Positions 50,234-58,098 of a stretch of DNA of 64,000 bases are shown here, one piece after another. Each line of letters opens with the position of its first letter. Position 1 is the stretch's first letter. The position numbers and the translations under genes were made by a program. This DNA is from Streptomyces albiflavescens (GTDB taxonomy: Bacteria > Actinomycetota > Actinomycetes > Streptomycetales > Streptomycetaceae), in the NCBI RefSeq assembly GCF_014645835.1, contig NZ_BMMM01000022.1:66449-130448 (forward strand), in the 5' to 3' direction. The notes beneath the pieces are model-generated. The model had not been told where the DNA came from. It worked only from the letters and a program-made list of their open reading frames with translations, and made no database searches.

Positions 50234-52516
50234 CTACCTGAAGCGACGCAGTCGCAGGCTGTTGGTGACGACGAAGACTGAGGAGAAGGCCATCGCGGCG
50301 CCCGCGATCATCGGGTTCAGCATGCCGAAGGCGGCCAGCGGCAGGGCCGCGACGTTGTAGCCGAAGGCCCAGAAAAGGTTGCCCTTGATGGTGGCGAGGG
50401 TCCTGCGGGAGAGCCGGATCGCGTCGGCGGCCACGCGCAGGTCGCCGCGCACGAGGGTCAGGTCGGCCGCCTCGATGGCCGCGTCCGTACCGGTGCCCAT
50501 CGCCAGGCCCAGGTCGGCGGTGGCGAGGGCGGCCGCGTCGTTGACGCCGTCGCCGACCATCGCGACGGTACGACCATCCCCCTGCAGCCGCTTGACGACA
50601 TCCACCTTGTCCTGGGGCAGGACCTCGGCGATCACCTCGTCGATGCCGACGGTCTTGGCCACGGACTCGGCGACGAGCTGGTTGTCGCCGGTCAGCAGGA
50701 CCGGCTTCAGACCCAGCCTACGCAGCTCGGCCACCGCTTCGGCACTGGTCTCCTTGACCGCGTCGGCGACGGTGAGGACGCCGCGCGCCTCGCCGTTCCA
50801 GGCGACGGCGACAGCCGTACGCCCCTCGGCCTCCGCTGCGGCCTTGGCCTCGGCCAGCTCCTGAGGAAGGTCGATGACCCACTCCGCCAGGAGCTTCTCG
50901 CGTCCGACGAGGACCGCGTGACCGTCGACGACGCCCTGGACGCCGAGGCCGGCGACGTTCTCGAAGTTCTCCGGCACCGGCAGGCTTCCGGCCCGCTGGA
51001 TCGCACCGGCCGCGATGGCCTGGGCGATGGGGTGCTCCGAGGCGTGCTCCAACGCGCCCGCCAGCCGCAGCAGTTCGTTCTCGTCCACACCAGGTGCGGT
51101 GAAGACGTCCTGGAGCTGCATCCGGCCGGTGGTGACCGTGCCGGTCTTGTCCAGGACGACGGTGTCGACGCGGCGCGTGGACTCCAGCACCTCGGGGCCC
51201 TTGATGAGGATGCCCAGCTGCGCCCCGCGCCCGGTCCCGACCATCAGGGCGGTCGGCGTGGCGAGCCCCAGCGCGCACGGGCAGGCGATGATCAGGACCG
51301 CGACGGCCGCGGTGAACGCGGCGACCGAGTCGCCGGTGACACCGAGCCACACCCCGAACGTACCAGCTGCGATCAGCAGCACCACCGGAACAAAGATCCC
51401 GGAGATCCGGTCGGCAAGCCGCTGCACTTCGGCCTTGCCGTTCTGCGCGTCCTCCACCAGCTTCGCCATGCGCGCGAGCTGAGTGTCGGAGCCGACCCGG
51501 GCGGCCTCGACGACGAGCCGCCCACCGGCGTTGACGGTGGCGCCGGTGACGGAGTCGCCCACGGTCACGTCCACCGGCACCGACTCACCAGTCAGCATCG
51601 AGGCGTCCACCGCGGAGGCACCCTCGACGACAGTGCCGTCGGTCGCGACCTTCTCCCCGGGCCGTACGACGAAACGGTCACCGACGGCCAACTGCGCGAC
51701 TGGGATACGTACTTCCTTGCCGCCTCGCAGCACGAAGACGTCCTTCGCTCCGAGCTCCAGCAGCGCCCGCAGCGCCGCGCCCGCCTTGCGCTTGGACTTC
51801 GCCTCCAGGTAGCGCCCGGCGAGGATGAACGTCGTCACGCCGGCCGCGGCCTCCAGATATATGGAGGAGGAGCCGGCGCCGCGGGAAATGGTGAACTCGA
51901 AGCCGTGCCGCATGCCCGGCATCCCGGCGTCGCCCCAGAACAGGGCCCACACCGACCAGCCGAGCGCGGCGAGCGTGCCGATGGACACCAGGGTGTCCAT
52001 GGTCGCGGCGCCGTGCCGGGCGTTCGTCCAGGCGGCCTTGTGGAAGGGGAAGGCGCCCCAGACCACGACCGGTGCGGCCAGCGTCAGCGACAGCCACTGC
52101 CAGTTGTCGAACTGCAGGGACGGCACCATCGCCATCAGGACGACGGGCACCGTGAGCACGAGTGATATGTACAGACGCTGCCGCAGCGACAGCAGCTCAC
52201 CATCAGCCGCCGGGGCGGTCTGTGCTTCTCCCTCGGTCGCGGCCGCGGTGACGGGCGGGGGCGGCTCTTCGGCGATGTAGCCGGTCTTCTCGACGGTGGC
52301 GATGAGGTCGGCCACCTCGGTACCGTCCGGGTACGCGACCTTCGCCTTCTCGGTGGCGAAGTTGACGGTCGCGGTGACGCCGTCCAGGCGGTTGAGCTTC
52401 TTCTCGATGCGGGCGGCGCACGAGGCGCAGGTCATCCCGCCGATGGAGAGCTCGACCTCATGGGCGGGCGCGGGTCGCGCCTCGGGGACTGCCTTCTCGG
52501 GAGCCGTGCTGGTCAT
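50234..52516 (-). CDS. copA: Copper-translocating P1B-type ATPase
   Basis: A 760-residue heavy-metal P-type ATPase. One N-terminal HMA domain (GGMTCASCAARIEKKLNRLD), eight membrane segments, actuator TGES (LTGESVPVDV), the metal site ACPCALGLATPTA, phosphorylation site LDKTGTVTTG, HP locus near ALEHASEHPIAQAI and hinge GDGVNDAAALATADLG. CPC and the context (CopZ, CsoR-type site) point to Cu(I) export. Transcribed after copZ, 110 bp apart. Confidence 0.95.
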   Translation of the reverse strand: MTSTAPEKAVPEARPAPAHEVELSIGGMTCASCAARIEKKLNRLDGVTATVNFATEKAKVAYPDGTEVADLIATVEKTGYIAEEPPPPVTAAATEGEAQTAPAADGELLSLRQRLYISLVLTVPVVLMAMVPSLQFDNWQWLSLTLAAPVVVWGAFPFHKAAWTNARHGAATMDTLVSIGTLAALGWSVWALFWGDAGMPGMRHGFEFTISRGAGSSSIYLEAAAGVTTFILAGRYLEAKSKRKAGAALRALLELGAKDVFVLRGGKEVRIPVAQLAVGDRFVVRPGEKVATDGTVVEGASAVDASMLTGESVPVDVTVGDSVTGATVNAGGRLVVEAARVGSDTQLARMAKLVEDAQNGKAEVQRLADRISGIFVPVVLLIAAGTFGVWLGVTGDSVAAFTAAVAVLIIACPCALGLATPTALMVGTGRGAQLGILIKGPEVLESTRRVDTVVLDKTGTVTTGRMQLQDVFTAPGVDENELLRLAGALEHASEHPIAQAIAAGAIQRAGSLPVPENFENVAGLGVQGVVDGHAVLVGREKLLAEWVIDLPQELAEAKAAAEAEGRTAVAVAWNGEARGVLTVADAVKETSAEAVAELRRLGLKPVLLTGDNQLVAESVAKTVGIDEVIAEVLPQDKVDVVKRLQGDGRTVAMVGDGVNDAAALATADLGLAMGTGTDAAIEAADLTLVRGDLRVAADAIRLSRRTLATIKGNLFWAFGYNVAALPLAAFGMLNPMIAGAAMAFSSVFVVTNSLRLRRFR

Positions 52517-52626
52517 GGGCGTATCTCCTGGGTAGGCCAGGACGTACGGCGTCCGTATCAGCGGAGCGGCACGCCCCGGCGCGGGGAGGGTTCTCGCGTT
52601 GCCGGGGACTGACCCCGGCGGAGCTG

Positions 52627-52920
52627 TCAGGCCTGGCCGACGAGCTCGTAGCCGGCCTCGTCGACGGCGGCCCGGACGGCCTCCTCGTCGAGCGGGGCGG
52701 CGGATATGACGGTCACCTCGCCGGTCGTGGCGACGGCCTTGACTGCGGTGACGCCGTCGAGCGCGGAGATCTCCTGGGAGACCGCGCCCTCGCAGTGGCC
52801 GCAGGTCATGCCGGAGACCTTGTAGACGGTGGTGACGCCGACGCCCTGGACGTCGGCCGTGGCGCCGGAGCCGCAGGAACCTGTGCCGCAGCAGGAGCCG
52901 GAGTTCGTCTCAGTGGTCAT
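52627..52920 (-). CDS. copZ: Copper chaperone CopZ
   Basis: A 97-residue HMA protein: VYKVSGMTCGHCEGAVSQEI (Cu-binding CxxC) and the beta-alpha-beta-beta fold to YELVGQA. The N-terminus has an extra Cys-rich stretch (GSCCGTGSCGSG) that could add metal sites. It would carry Cu(I) to CopA. First gene of the copZ-copA unit, with a CsoR-type palindrome 83 bp upstream. Confidence 0.93.
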   Translation of the reverse strand: MTTETNSGSCCGTGSCGSGATADVQGVGVTTVYKVSGMTCGHCEGAVSQEISALDGVTAVKAVATTGEVTVISAAPLDEEAVRAAVDEAGYELVGQA

Positions 52921-53002
52921 GGCTTCTTCCTCAGGGTGTGAATGCGCGGGTCGCCCTTGAAGAGGGGCATCGTTGCCGGCCCCTCCCGAACGCGACAACA
53001 CT

Positions 53003-53019
53003 ATACCCCCCAGGGGTAT
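53003..53019. promoter_or_regulatory. CsoR-type operator of copZ-copA
   Basis: ATACCCC-CCA-GGGGTAT, a near-perfect GC-tract palindrome of the kind bound by the copper repressor CsoR. Positioned upstream of copZ. No csoR gene is seen in the window, so the regulator must act from elsewhere. Confidence 0.8.
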
Positions 53020-53184
53020 TCCATCACCCTGTGGCACCGTTCACACGGCAACGGTCGAGCCAAGGCGCCGCTCGCGATATCGAAGGCCCTTCCCCCGCTC
53101 CCACGGCGACCGCAATTCCGCCTCGCCATGAAGGCGGCGCCAAACCGGACCCTGGTCACCGCGCCGGTCAGCGGCACCCGGCGG

Positions 53185-54063
53185 TCACGCGGCCATCATC
53201 AACAGCATCGCGGACATGGTCCCGCCCATGCCGATGTGCGCCGCCAGCGCGGCATCCGGCGCGGCTCCGAGTTTGCGCCGCCGACCATGGCCCGGCCGCT
53301 GCGCCGTCCTGGCCCTGTCCCACACCGCGAGCGTCAGTGACGTCAGGAAGACGAGCACCGTGTCCAGCATGGCAAGCAGCCAGCGGCCCCAGCTGAACCG
53401 CGAGCCGACACCCCGCCGACCCTGACCCGTGCCACGGACCCTCGCCCACACGGACGCGCCGATCGACAGCAAGAAGTACGCGGCGAGCCCCGCGATCACG
53501 AATCGCCACCCGGTGACGGGCCCCGCGGAGGCACTGGTGTCGGCGGCGGCCTTCCCCATGCCCGGCATGTCCATCCCGGACATGGAGCCCATCCCGTGCA
53601 TCGACTCCATGTCAGCCGCGTGACCCGCGCCCGGCATGCTCGCCATGTGCTTCATGCCCGGCATACGCGCCATGGAGGAGCCGCTGAGCGCGAGCACCGG
53701 TCCGGACGACGTACTCGTCATGGCCAGCGTCATGATCACCATGCTGGCGCTGCCGACGATGAGGTGCACCCAGTGACGGCCCTGTTCCCACCCGCACTCC
53801 CGCGTGCGCTTGACCGCCATCACCACACCGCCGAGTCCGAGCAGGCCGAATACCAGCGCCCACCACATGCCATAGCCCGCGTACCAGCCGACCGTCGCCG
53901 GCAGGGCCATGGCGGCCATACACACACCCATCAGCAGGTCACCGCCCGCCGCGAACCGGATCTCGCCGCCGGTGGTCACCACCCGAACCGCACTCACGGC
54001 GGCCACCAAAGCGGCGACCACCGCCACGGCCCAACTGAGCGCCATAGTTCCCATGTTCACCAT
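53185..54063 (-). CDS. DUF5134 membrane protein with Met/His-rich loop
   Basis: A 292-residue polytopic protein (about six segments) of DUF5134. Between segments lies a loop from about 130 to 180 dominated by Met, His and Gly (MPGMKHMASMPGAGHAADME, SMHGMGSMSGMDMPGMGK), a typical copper-binding region of export or storage proteins. ATG 54063 or 54054 can serve as start. It sits between copZ and the L,D-transpeptidase gene with a TACTA-type dyad just before it. Confidence 0.82.
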   Translation of the reverse strand: MVNMGTMALSWAVAVVAALVAAVSAVRVVTTGGEIRFAAGGDLLMGVCMAAMALPATVGWYAGYGMWWALVFGLLGLGGVVMAVKRTRECGWEQGRHWVHLIVGSASMVIMTLAMTSTSSGPVLALSGSSMARMPGMKHMASMPGAGHAADMESMHGMGSMSGMDMPGMGKAAADTSASAGPVTGWRFVIAGLAAYFLLSIGASVWARVRGTGQGRRGVGSRFSWGRWLLAMLDTVLVFLTSLTLAVWDRARTAQRPGHGRRRKLGAAPDAALAAHIGMGGTMSAMLLMMAA

Positions 54064-54080
54064 CCCGATGGACCGGTAAT

Positions 54081-54097
54081 TACTAGTGCCCTTAGTA
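54081..54097. promoter_or_regulatory. BlaI-like operator before DUF5134
   Basis: TACTA-GTGCCCT-TAGTA: a 17-bp dyad with perfect arms 18 bp before the DUF5134 start. Closest of the set to classical BlaI sites. Confidence 0.65.
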
Positions 54098-54145
54098 CGT
54101 CCCGGGATCGGAAGGTGTTCAGGAAGCCTTTGGCGAACCGGCGCG

Positions 54146-55360
54146 TCAGTGGAGGGCGCTGGCCTTCTTCCAGCTCTCCCAGTCGACGTTCCAGTCGCCG
54201 TAGCCGTTGTTGACCGCCACGGTGTCGACGGAGTTGACCACGGTGACCGGGTCACCGAGGTGGACCTGCTGGTAGAACCACTTGGCGTCCGCCGTGCTCA
54301 TGCCGATGCACCCGTGACTGCCGTTGATCACGCCGAACTTGCCCTCGTTCCAGGGCGCTGCGTGCGCGTACGTGCCGGACGGGGTGAGCTGGACGTCCCA
54401 CTTCACCGAGCCAAGGTCGTACGCCTCGGGGCCGAAGATGCCGACGGTGTCGGAATTCATGCGGATGGTCGGCACCTTGCTCAGGACGACCATCGTGCCG
54501 TTCCAGGTCTCGAAGCCCTTCTTTCCGGTGGAGACCTTCAGGGTCCGCAGGGTCTTGCCATTCTTCGCGACCGTCATGGTCTTCTTCTTGACGTCGACGG
54601 TGCTGGTCACGGCGTCGCCGATGGTGAAGTTCACGACTCGCTGCTGGGTGCCGTACACGCCACCGCCCGCGTTGACGCCCGCGAGGTCCATGCGCAGGGT
54701 GACGTTGGTGCCGGGCTTCCAGTACTTCTCGGGGCGGTAGTCGATGCGGTCCTTGCCGTTGCGGTCCTTCATCCAGCTCCAGGCGCCCTCGACCGCGGGG
54801 GAAGCTGCGACCTTGAGCTTGCGCTCGATCGCCGCCTTGTCGGGGATCGGCTTGTTGAACGTGATCGAGACCGGCATCGCGACGCCGACCTTCGCGCCCT
54901 TGTCGGGGTAGTACTCGCCGACGAAGGTGTTCGTCGCCGCCTCCGTAGTGAACGAGGCGGTCTTGTTGAGGGCCGATCCGCCGGATGCCTCGCCTGTGGC
55001 AGTCACCGTGTAGATGGCACCCGGGGCGAGGGGTGTCGTGGAGGTCCACAGGGACTTGCCCTTCGACCAGGTGCCGGCAAGTGCGCCCGGACCAGGTGAG
55101 CTGACCTCGACGGACGAGAGTGATCCACCCTGGGCGCGCACCGTCACCTTCCGACTGACCGGAACCTTGGCTTTCGCGTCGCCGGGCTCCACCACTATCG
55201 CGGCCGGTGCGCCGTTGTCGCCATCGCCCCCCGCCTTGCCCGAGTCGCCGTCCGCCTTACCACCGGTGCTGCACGCGGCGAGGACGACGACGGCAGCCGA
55301 GGCGAACGCGAGCGGCTGCGCGATCCGGCGGCCGAGCCGCGATGTCAGGCGCTGTCGCAT
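54146..55360 (-). CDS. L,D-transpeptidase lipoprotein
   Basis: A 404-residue lipoprotein (lipobox VVVLAACSTGG, Cys30). Two Ig-like domains (about 55-260) lead to a YkuD catalytic domain with GVINGSHGCIGMSTADAKWF (HGC nucleophile) and the terminal W residues. It makes 3-3 cross-links in peptidoglycan and can replace or reinforce penicillin-binding proteins. The promoter carries a CCTAA-type dyad (55387-55403), so it is a candidate BlaI target. Confidence 0.92.
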   Translation of the reverse strand: MRQRLTSRLGRRIAQPLAFASAAVVVLAACSTGGKADGDSGKAGGDGDNGAPAAIVVEPGDAKAKVPVSRKVTVRAQGGSLSSVEVSSPGPGALAGTWSKGKSLWTSTTPLAPGAIYTVTATGEASGGSALNKTASFTTEAATNTFVGEYYPDKGAKVGVAMPVSITFNKPIPDKAAIERKLKVAASPAVEGAWSWMKDRNGKDRIDYRPEKYWKPGTNVTLRMDLAGVNAGGGVYGTQQRVVNFTIGDAVTSTVDVKKKTMTVAKNGKTLRTLKVSTGKKGFETWNGTMVVLSKVPTIRMNSDTVGIFGPEAYDLGSVKWDVQLTPSGTYAHAAPWNEGKFGVINGSHGCIGMSTADAKWFYQQVHLGDPVTVVNSVDTVAVNNGYGDWNVDWESWKKASALH

Positions 55361-55386
55361 GAGGCTCCCCCTCCCATTCCCTATTA

Positions 55387-55403
55387 ACCTAAGTACCTTA
55401 GTA
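55387..55403. promoter_or_regulatory. BlaI-like operator before the L,D-transpeptidase
   Basis: ACCTA-AGTACCT-TAGTA, 26 bp upstream of the start codon; intermediate between the CCTAA-N5-TTAGG and TACTA-N7-TAGTA forms. Confidence 0.65.
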
Positions 55404-55611
55404 GACGATTAGCGAGACTTCCGGGTTCCCCTCACGCTCGCCACCCCGCTCGGATCCCGAGTGCCCAGGAAGGGCAACGGCCTGCCCGGCGGAAGGGGCT
55501 GCATCGAACGTCCAGGTACCCCCTAGGTGCAAGATGCCGATCTGGTCATCACGGCACAGGTGGAGCGCCGTCGTCGGCATTGCGCGCCGCGATCCAGCGC
55601 CGCAGCGACAT

Positions 55612-55970
55612 TCACAGCGATTCCTCCAGCAAGCGCCACAGTTGGTCACGGTGACCGGGATCGAGGGCAGCTTCAATTGCGAAGTGCACGACGGCGGCGC
55701 CCCCGTGCATGCACAGGACCTCCCGTACGGTGAGGGCCGCCTCGTCCGGCACGGCAGAGGTGTACGCGTAGCCGCGGCCCTGCGGGGCACGATCGAGCAC
55801 GCCCTCCTCCGCGAGCCGACTCATCACCGTCATCACGGTCGTGCACGCCAGCGGCTGGGCACGGTCCGCGTTCAGCACGCCCAAGACCTGACGGACCGTC
55901 ACCGAACGTTCCGCGCCCATCACACCCGCATGCCCTCTCCCTCGAGCGGCCCCAGAAGCACCGCCAGCGC
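55612..55970 (-). pseudogene. Second BlaI/MecI-family repressor, frameshifted
   Basis: From 55920 the frame reads MGAERSVTVRQVLGVLNADR, PLACTTVMTVMSRLAEEGVL, DRAPQGRGYAYTSAVPDEAA, a BlaI winged helix from its second helix on. The missing first helix is found in another frame (LAVLLGPLEGEGMRV at 55921-55968), followed by a stop, so small indels near 55920-55925 broke the gene. A shorter protein could still start at ATG 55920 but would lack part of the DNA-binding domain. Confidence 0.65.
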
Positions 55971-56036
55971 CCCTTGAGCCCATTCCTACTACGCGAACGC
56001 AGTACGCCGAGCGTCCGTCGCCTACGCGACGCCAGG

Positions 56037-56076
56037 ATCGAGACAACATGGATTGACATAGACAGTGTGTCTCGAT
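56037..56076. promoter_or_regulatory. Promoter flanked by a 9-bp inverted repeat
   Basis: ATCGAGACA (56037-56045) and TGTCTCGAT (56068-56076) enclose TTGACA (56053-56058), a consensus -35. TAAAG about 17-18 bp on may be the -10. A TetR-type operator for the methyltransferase gene is likely; the repressor is unknown. Confidence 0.6.
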
Positions 56077-56146
56077 AAAGCTTGTGGTCGTCACCAGCAC
56101 CCGGACAAGGAACCGGAACACCGGACGCAACGGGAAGGACACCGGC

Positions 56147-56782
56147 ATGGCCGGCTCACTCCGCCACCCCCACCCGCACCACCATCCCGATTCCGCAGGA
56201 CCGTCAGCGCCCGACGACCTGTACGCCAGCCCACCGCCCTGGGACATCGGTCGGCCACAACCGGCCTTCCTCGCCCTCGCCGAAGCGGGCGCCATCCAGG
56301 GCCGGGTACTGGACGCCGGCTGCGGAACCGGCGAGCACGTGCTCATGTGCGCAGGTCTCGGCCTGGACGCCACGGGCGTCGACCTTGCCTCCCGGGCCTT
56401 GCGAAACGCCGAGGGGAAGGCGCGCGAGCAGGGCCGCACGGCGAGGTTCCTCCACTGGGACGCCCTGAAGCTGGCCGATCTCCGGGAAACCTTCGACACC
56501 GTGCTCGACTGCGGGCTCTTCCACATCTTCGGCGGCGCCGACCGCGCCACTTACGTCGACAACCTCCGAGCCGTGATCCGGCCGGGCGGCCGCTACCTCA
56601 TGCTGTGCTTCAGCGACCGACAGCCCGGCGAGTGGGGACGGGTGCACAAGCTCGCACGGGACGAGATTGAGGCCTCGTTCACCGAGGGATGGCGCGTCGA
56701 CTCCGTCGCACCCAGCACGATCGACATCACCACCGACCCGGGCGGCATCCGGGCTTGGCTCGTCGCCCTCACCAGGGTCTGA
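56147..56782 (+). CDS. Class I SAM-dependent methyltransferase
   Basis: A 211-residue methyltransferase with a His-rich N-terminus (LRHPHPHHHPDSAGP), then YASPPPWDIGRPQPAFLALA, RVLDAGCGTGEHVLMCAGLG (motif I) and DTVLDCGLFHIFGGADRATY. PPWDIGRPQP is typical of thiopurine/tellurite-type methyltransferases. ATG 56147 follows GGAAGGA; the longer start is unlikely. The His stretch may bind metal. In operon with the DUF2218 gene 50 bp on. Confidence 0.85.
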   Translation: MAGSLRHPHPHHHPDSAGPSAPDDLYASPPPWDIGRPQPAFLALAEAGAIQGRVLDAGCGTGEHVLMCAGLGLDATGVDLASRALRNAEGKAREQGRTARFLHWDALKLADLRETFDTVLDCGLFHIFGGADRATYVDNLRAVIRPGGRYLMLCFSDRQPGEWGRVHKLARDEIEASFTEGWRVDSVAPSTIDITTDPGGIRAWLVALTRV

Positions 56783-56831
56783 ACATCTCAACTCCCCCCG
56801 ATCGAACGGGAGGAGCTCGGAAAGGAACACC

Positions 56832-57482
56832 ATGCCGATCGCGGAAGCCCGTGTCGAGACCGATCGTGCGAGCCGCTACCTCGCCCAGCTCGCCCGGCAC
56901 GCCCAGCAAATGGGCCGCCACGCGAACCACCGCTCGCGCTCCCACGCCGGCGGGAACAGTCACACACCCCCAGAGGTGCAGCACGCCGAATGGACGGACA
57001 CCCACGGGATCGTCCGCCTGAGCCTGGGCCAGTGGACCATGCAGGCCGCCACCGACACCCTGACGCTGCGAGCCGAGGCCGACAACGAGGAAGACCTGCA
57101 ACGGATGCAGAAGCTCCTTGCGCTACGCCTCGAAAAGATCGGCAGGCGTGACCACCTCACCGTGACCTGGCAACGGCTTGAGGCGACCGGTCTTCAACCG
57201 GGCGAGCCCGCCCCGGCGGAAATCCCCCAGCCGAAGAACGAGCCACAGGACACCACGGGCGGCAAACGGCGCTGGCCCGTGGGGGCGGTTGGCGGAGTGG
57301 TTGCGCTGCTCATCCTCGCGCACCTGGTGCTCGGCGGGTCCGTACTGGCAGTTTCGCGGTGGCTTGGCTGGGGCGCTGGTGCCGTTGTCCTCGTGATCGT
57401 CGTTGCGAAGGTCATCGGGATCGGAGCTCTGGCCGCCCGCCACGGGCACCTGCACTCCCGAAAGCGCAAAGACACGGCATGA
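56832..57482 (+). CDS. DUF2218 domain protein with membrane tail
   Basis: A 216-residue protein. DUF2218 part (about 1-120): ARVETDRASRYLAQLARHAQ, EWTDTHGIVRLSLGQWTMQA, LTLRAEADNEEDLQRMQKLL, RRDHLTVTW. Then a Pro-rich linker and two hydrophobic segments (VGAVGGVVALLILAHLVLGG; GAGAVVLVIVVAKVIGIGAL). Stand-alone DUF2218 proteins accompany siderophore and metal uptake genes; here it follows a methyltransferase. ATG 56832 has AAAGGAA before it. Confidence 0.82.
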   Translation: MPIAEARVETDRASRYLAQLARHAQQMGRHANHRSRSHAGGNSHTPPEVQHAEWTDTHGIVRLSLGQWTMQAATDTLTLRAEADNEEDLQRMQKLLALRLEKIGRRDHLTVTWQRLEATGLQPGEPAPAEIPQPKNEPQDTTGGKRRWPVGAVGGVVALLILAHLVLGGSVLAVSRWLGWGAGAVVLVIVVAKVIGIGALAARHGHLHSRKRKDTA

Positions 57483-57561
57483 GGAGCGCCCTGTTGCTCG
57501 ACATCCGGAAGCCGGCCAACGGAGCTGACCCCTCAACCATCCCTCGCCGACCTCCAGCAGC

Positions 57562-57943
57562 TCACGGCTCACCCGAGACAGGGAGTTCCAGGCGGAGTTC
57601 GTAACCACCGTCTGCTGTGGTGCCGGAAGGGACCGTACCACCGAGGAGTTCGGCCCGCTGACGCAGGCCGACGAGGCCCTGGTGGGCGCCAGGAAGGGGG
57701 AGGGCGGGTCGAGTGGGAGCGGTGTTGGTGACGAGGGCGTGGACGGTGCCGTCCTTGTAGTGGACGCGGATGGTGTACGACGTCGGGGCGTGACTCTCGC
57801 ACCGTGCGGACCGCCTGACCACCGCTGACGGCCGCCACGACCTCGATCTCGTGCGCGCAGTCGAGGATGTGCTGGAAACCCGTACGGATCAGGGCCTCAT
57901 CGTCGACCACCAGTTCCCGGATCACCTGCTCTCCCCTCGTCAT
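57562..57943 (-). pseudogene. Two-component relic: response-regulator start joined to histidine-kinase end
   Basis: From 57943: VIRELVVDDEALIRTGFQHI, VVAAVSGGQAVRTVRESRPD is the receiver domain of a NarL-type regulator, ending at about the phospho-Asp. After a frame change the sequence reads TIRVHYKDGTVHALVTNTAP, GLVGLRQRAELLGGTVPSG, DGGYELRLELPVSG, the end of a NarX-type kinase ATPase domain. Everything between is lost. A fused remnant with no function expected. Confidence 0.75.
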
Positions 57944-58098
57944 GGGGCCTTTGTCGAATTCCTACCGCCCCGAAGGCTGCCCTCTGGCTCGGTCGTGCCG
58001 GTTCCCGCCACGGGGCGCTGTGGCTCCATCCGGTCGGCGGGGCTCTTCAGCCATGTGAGGGATGGGCTGCCGCCTGTGACTGCGCAACCCTGAAGAAC

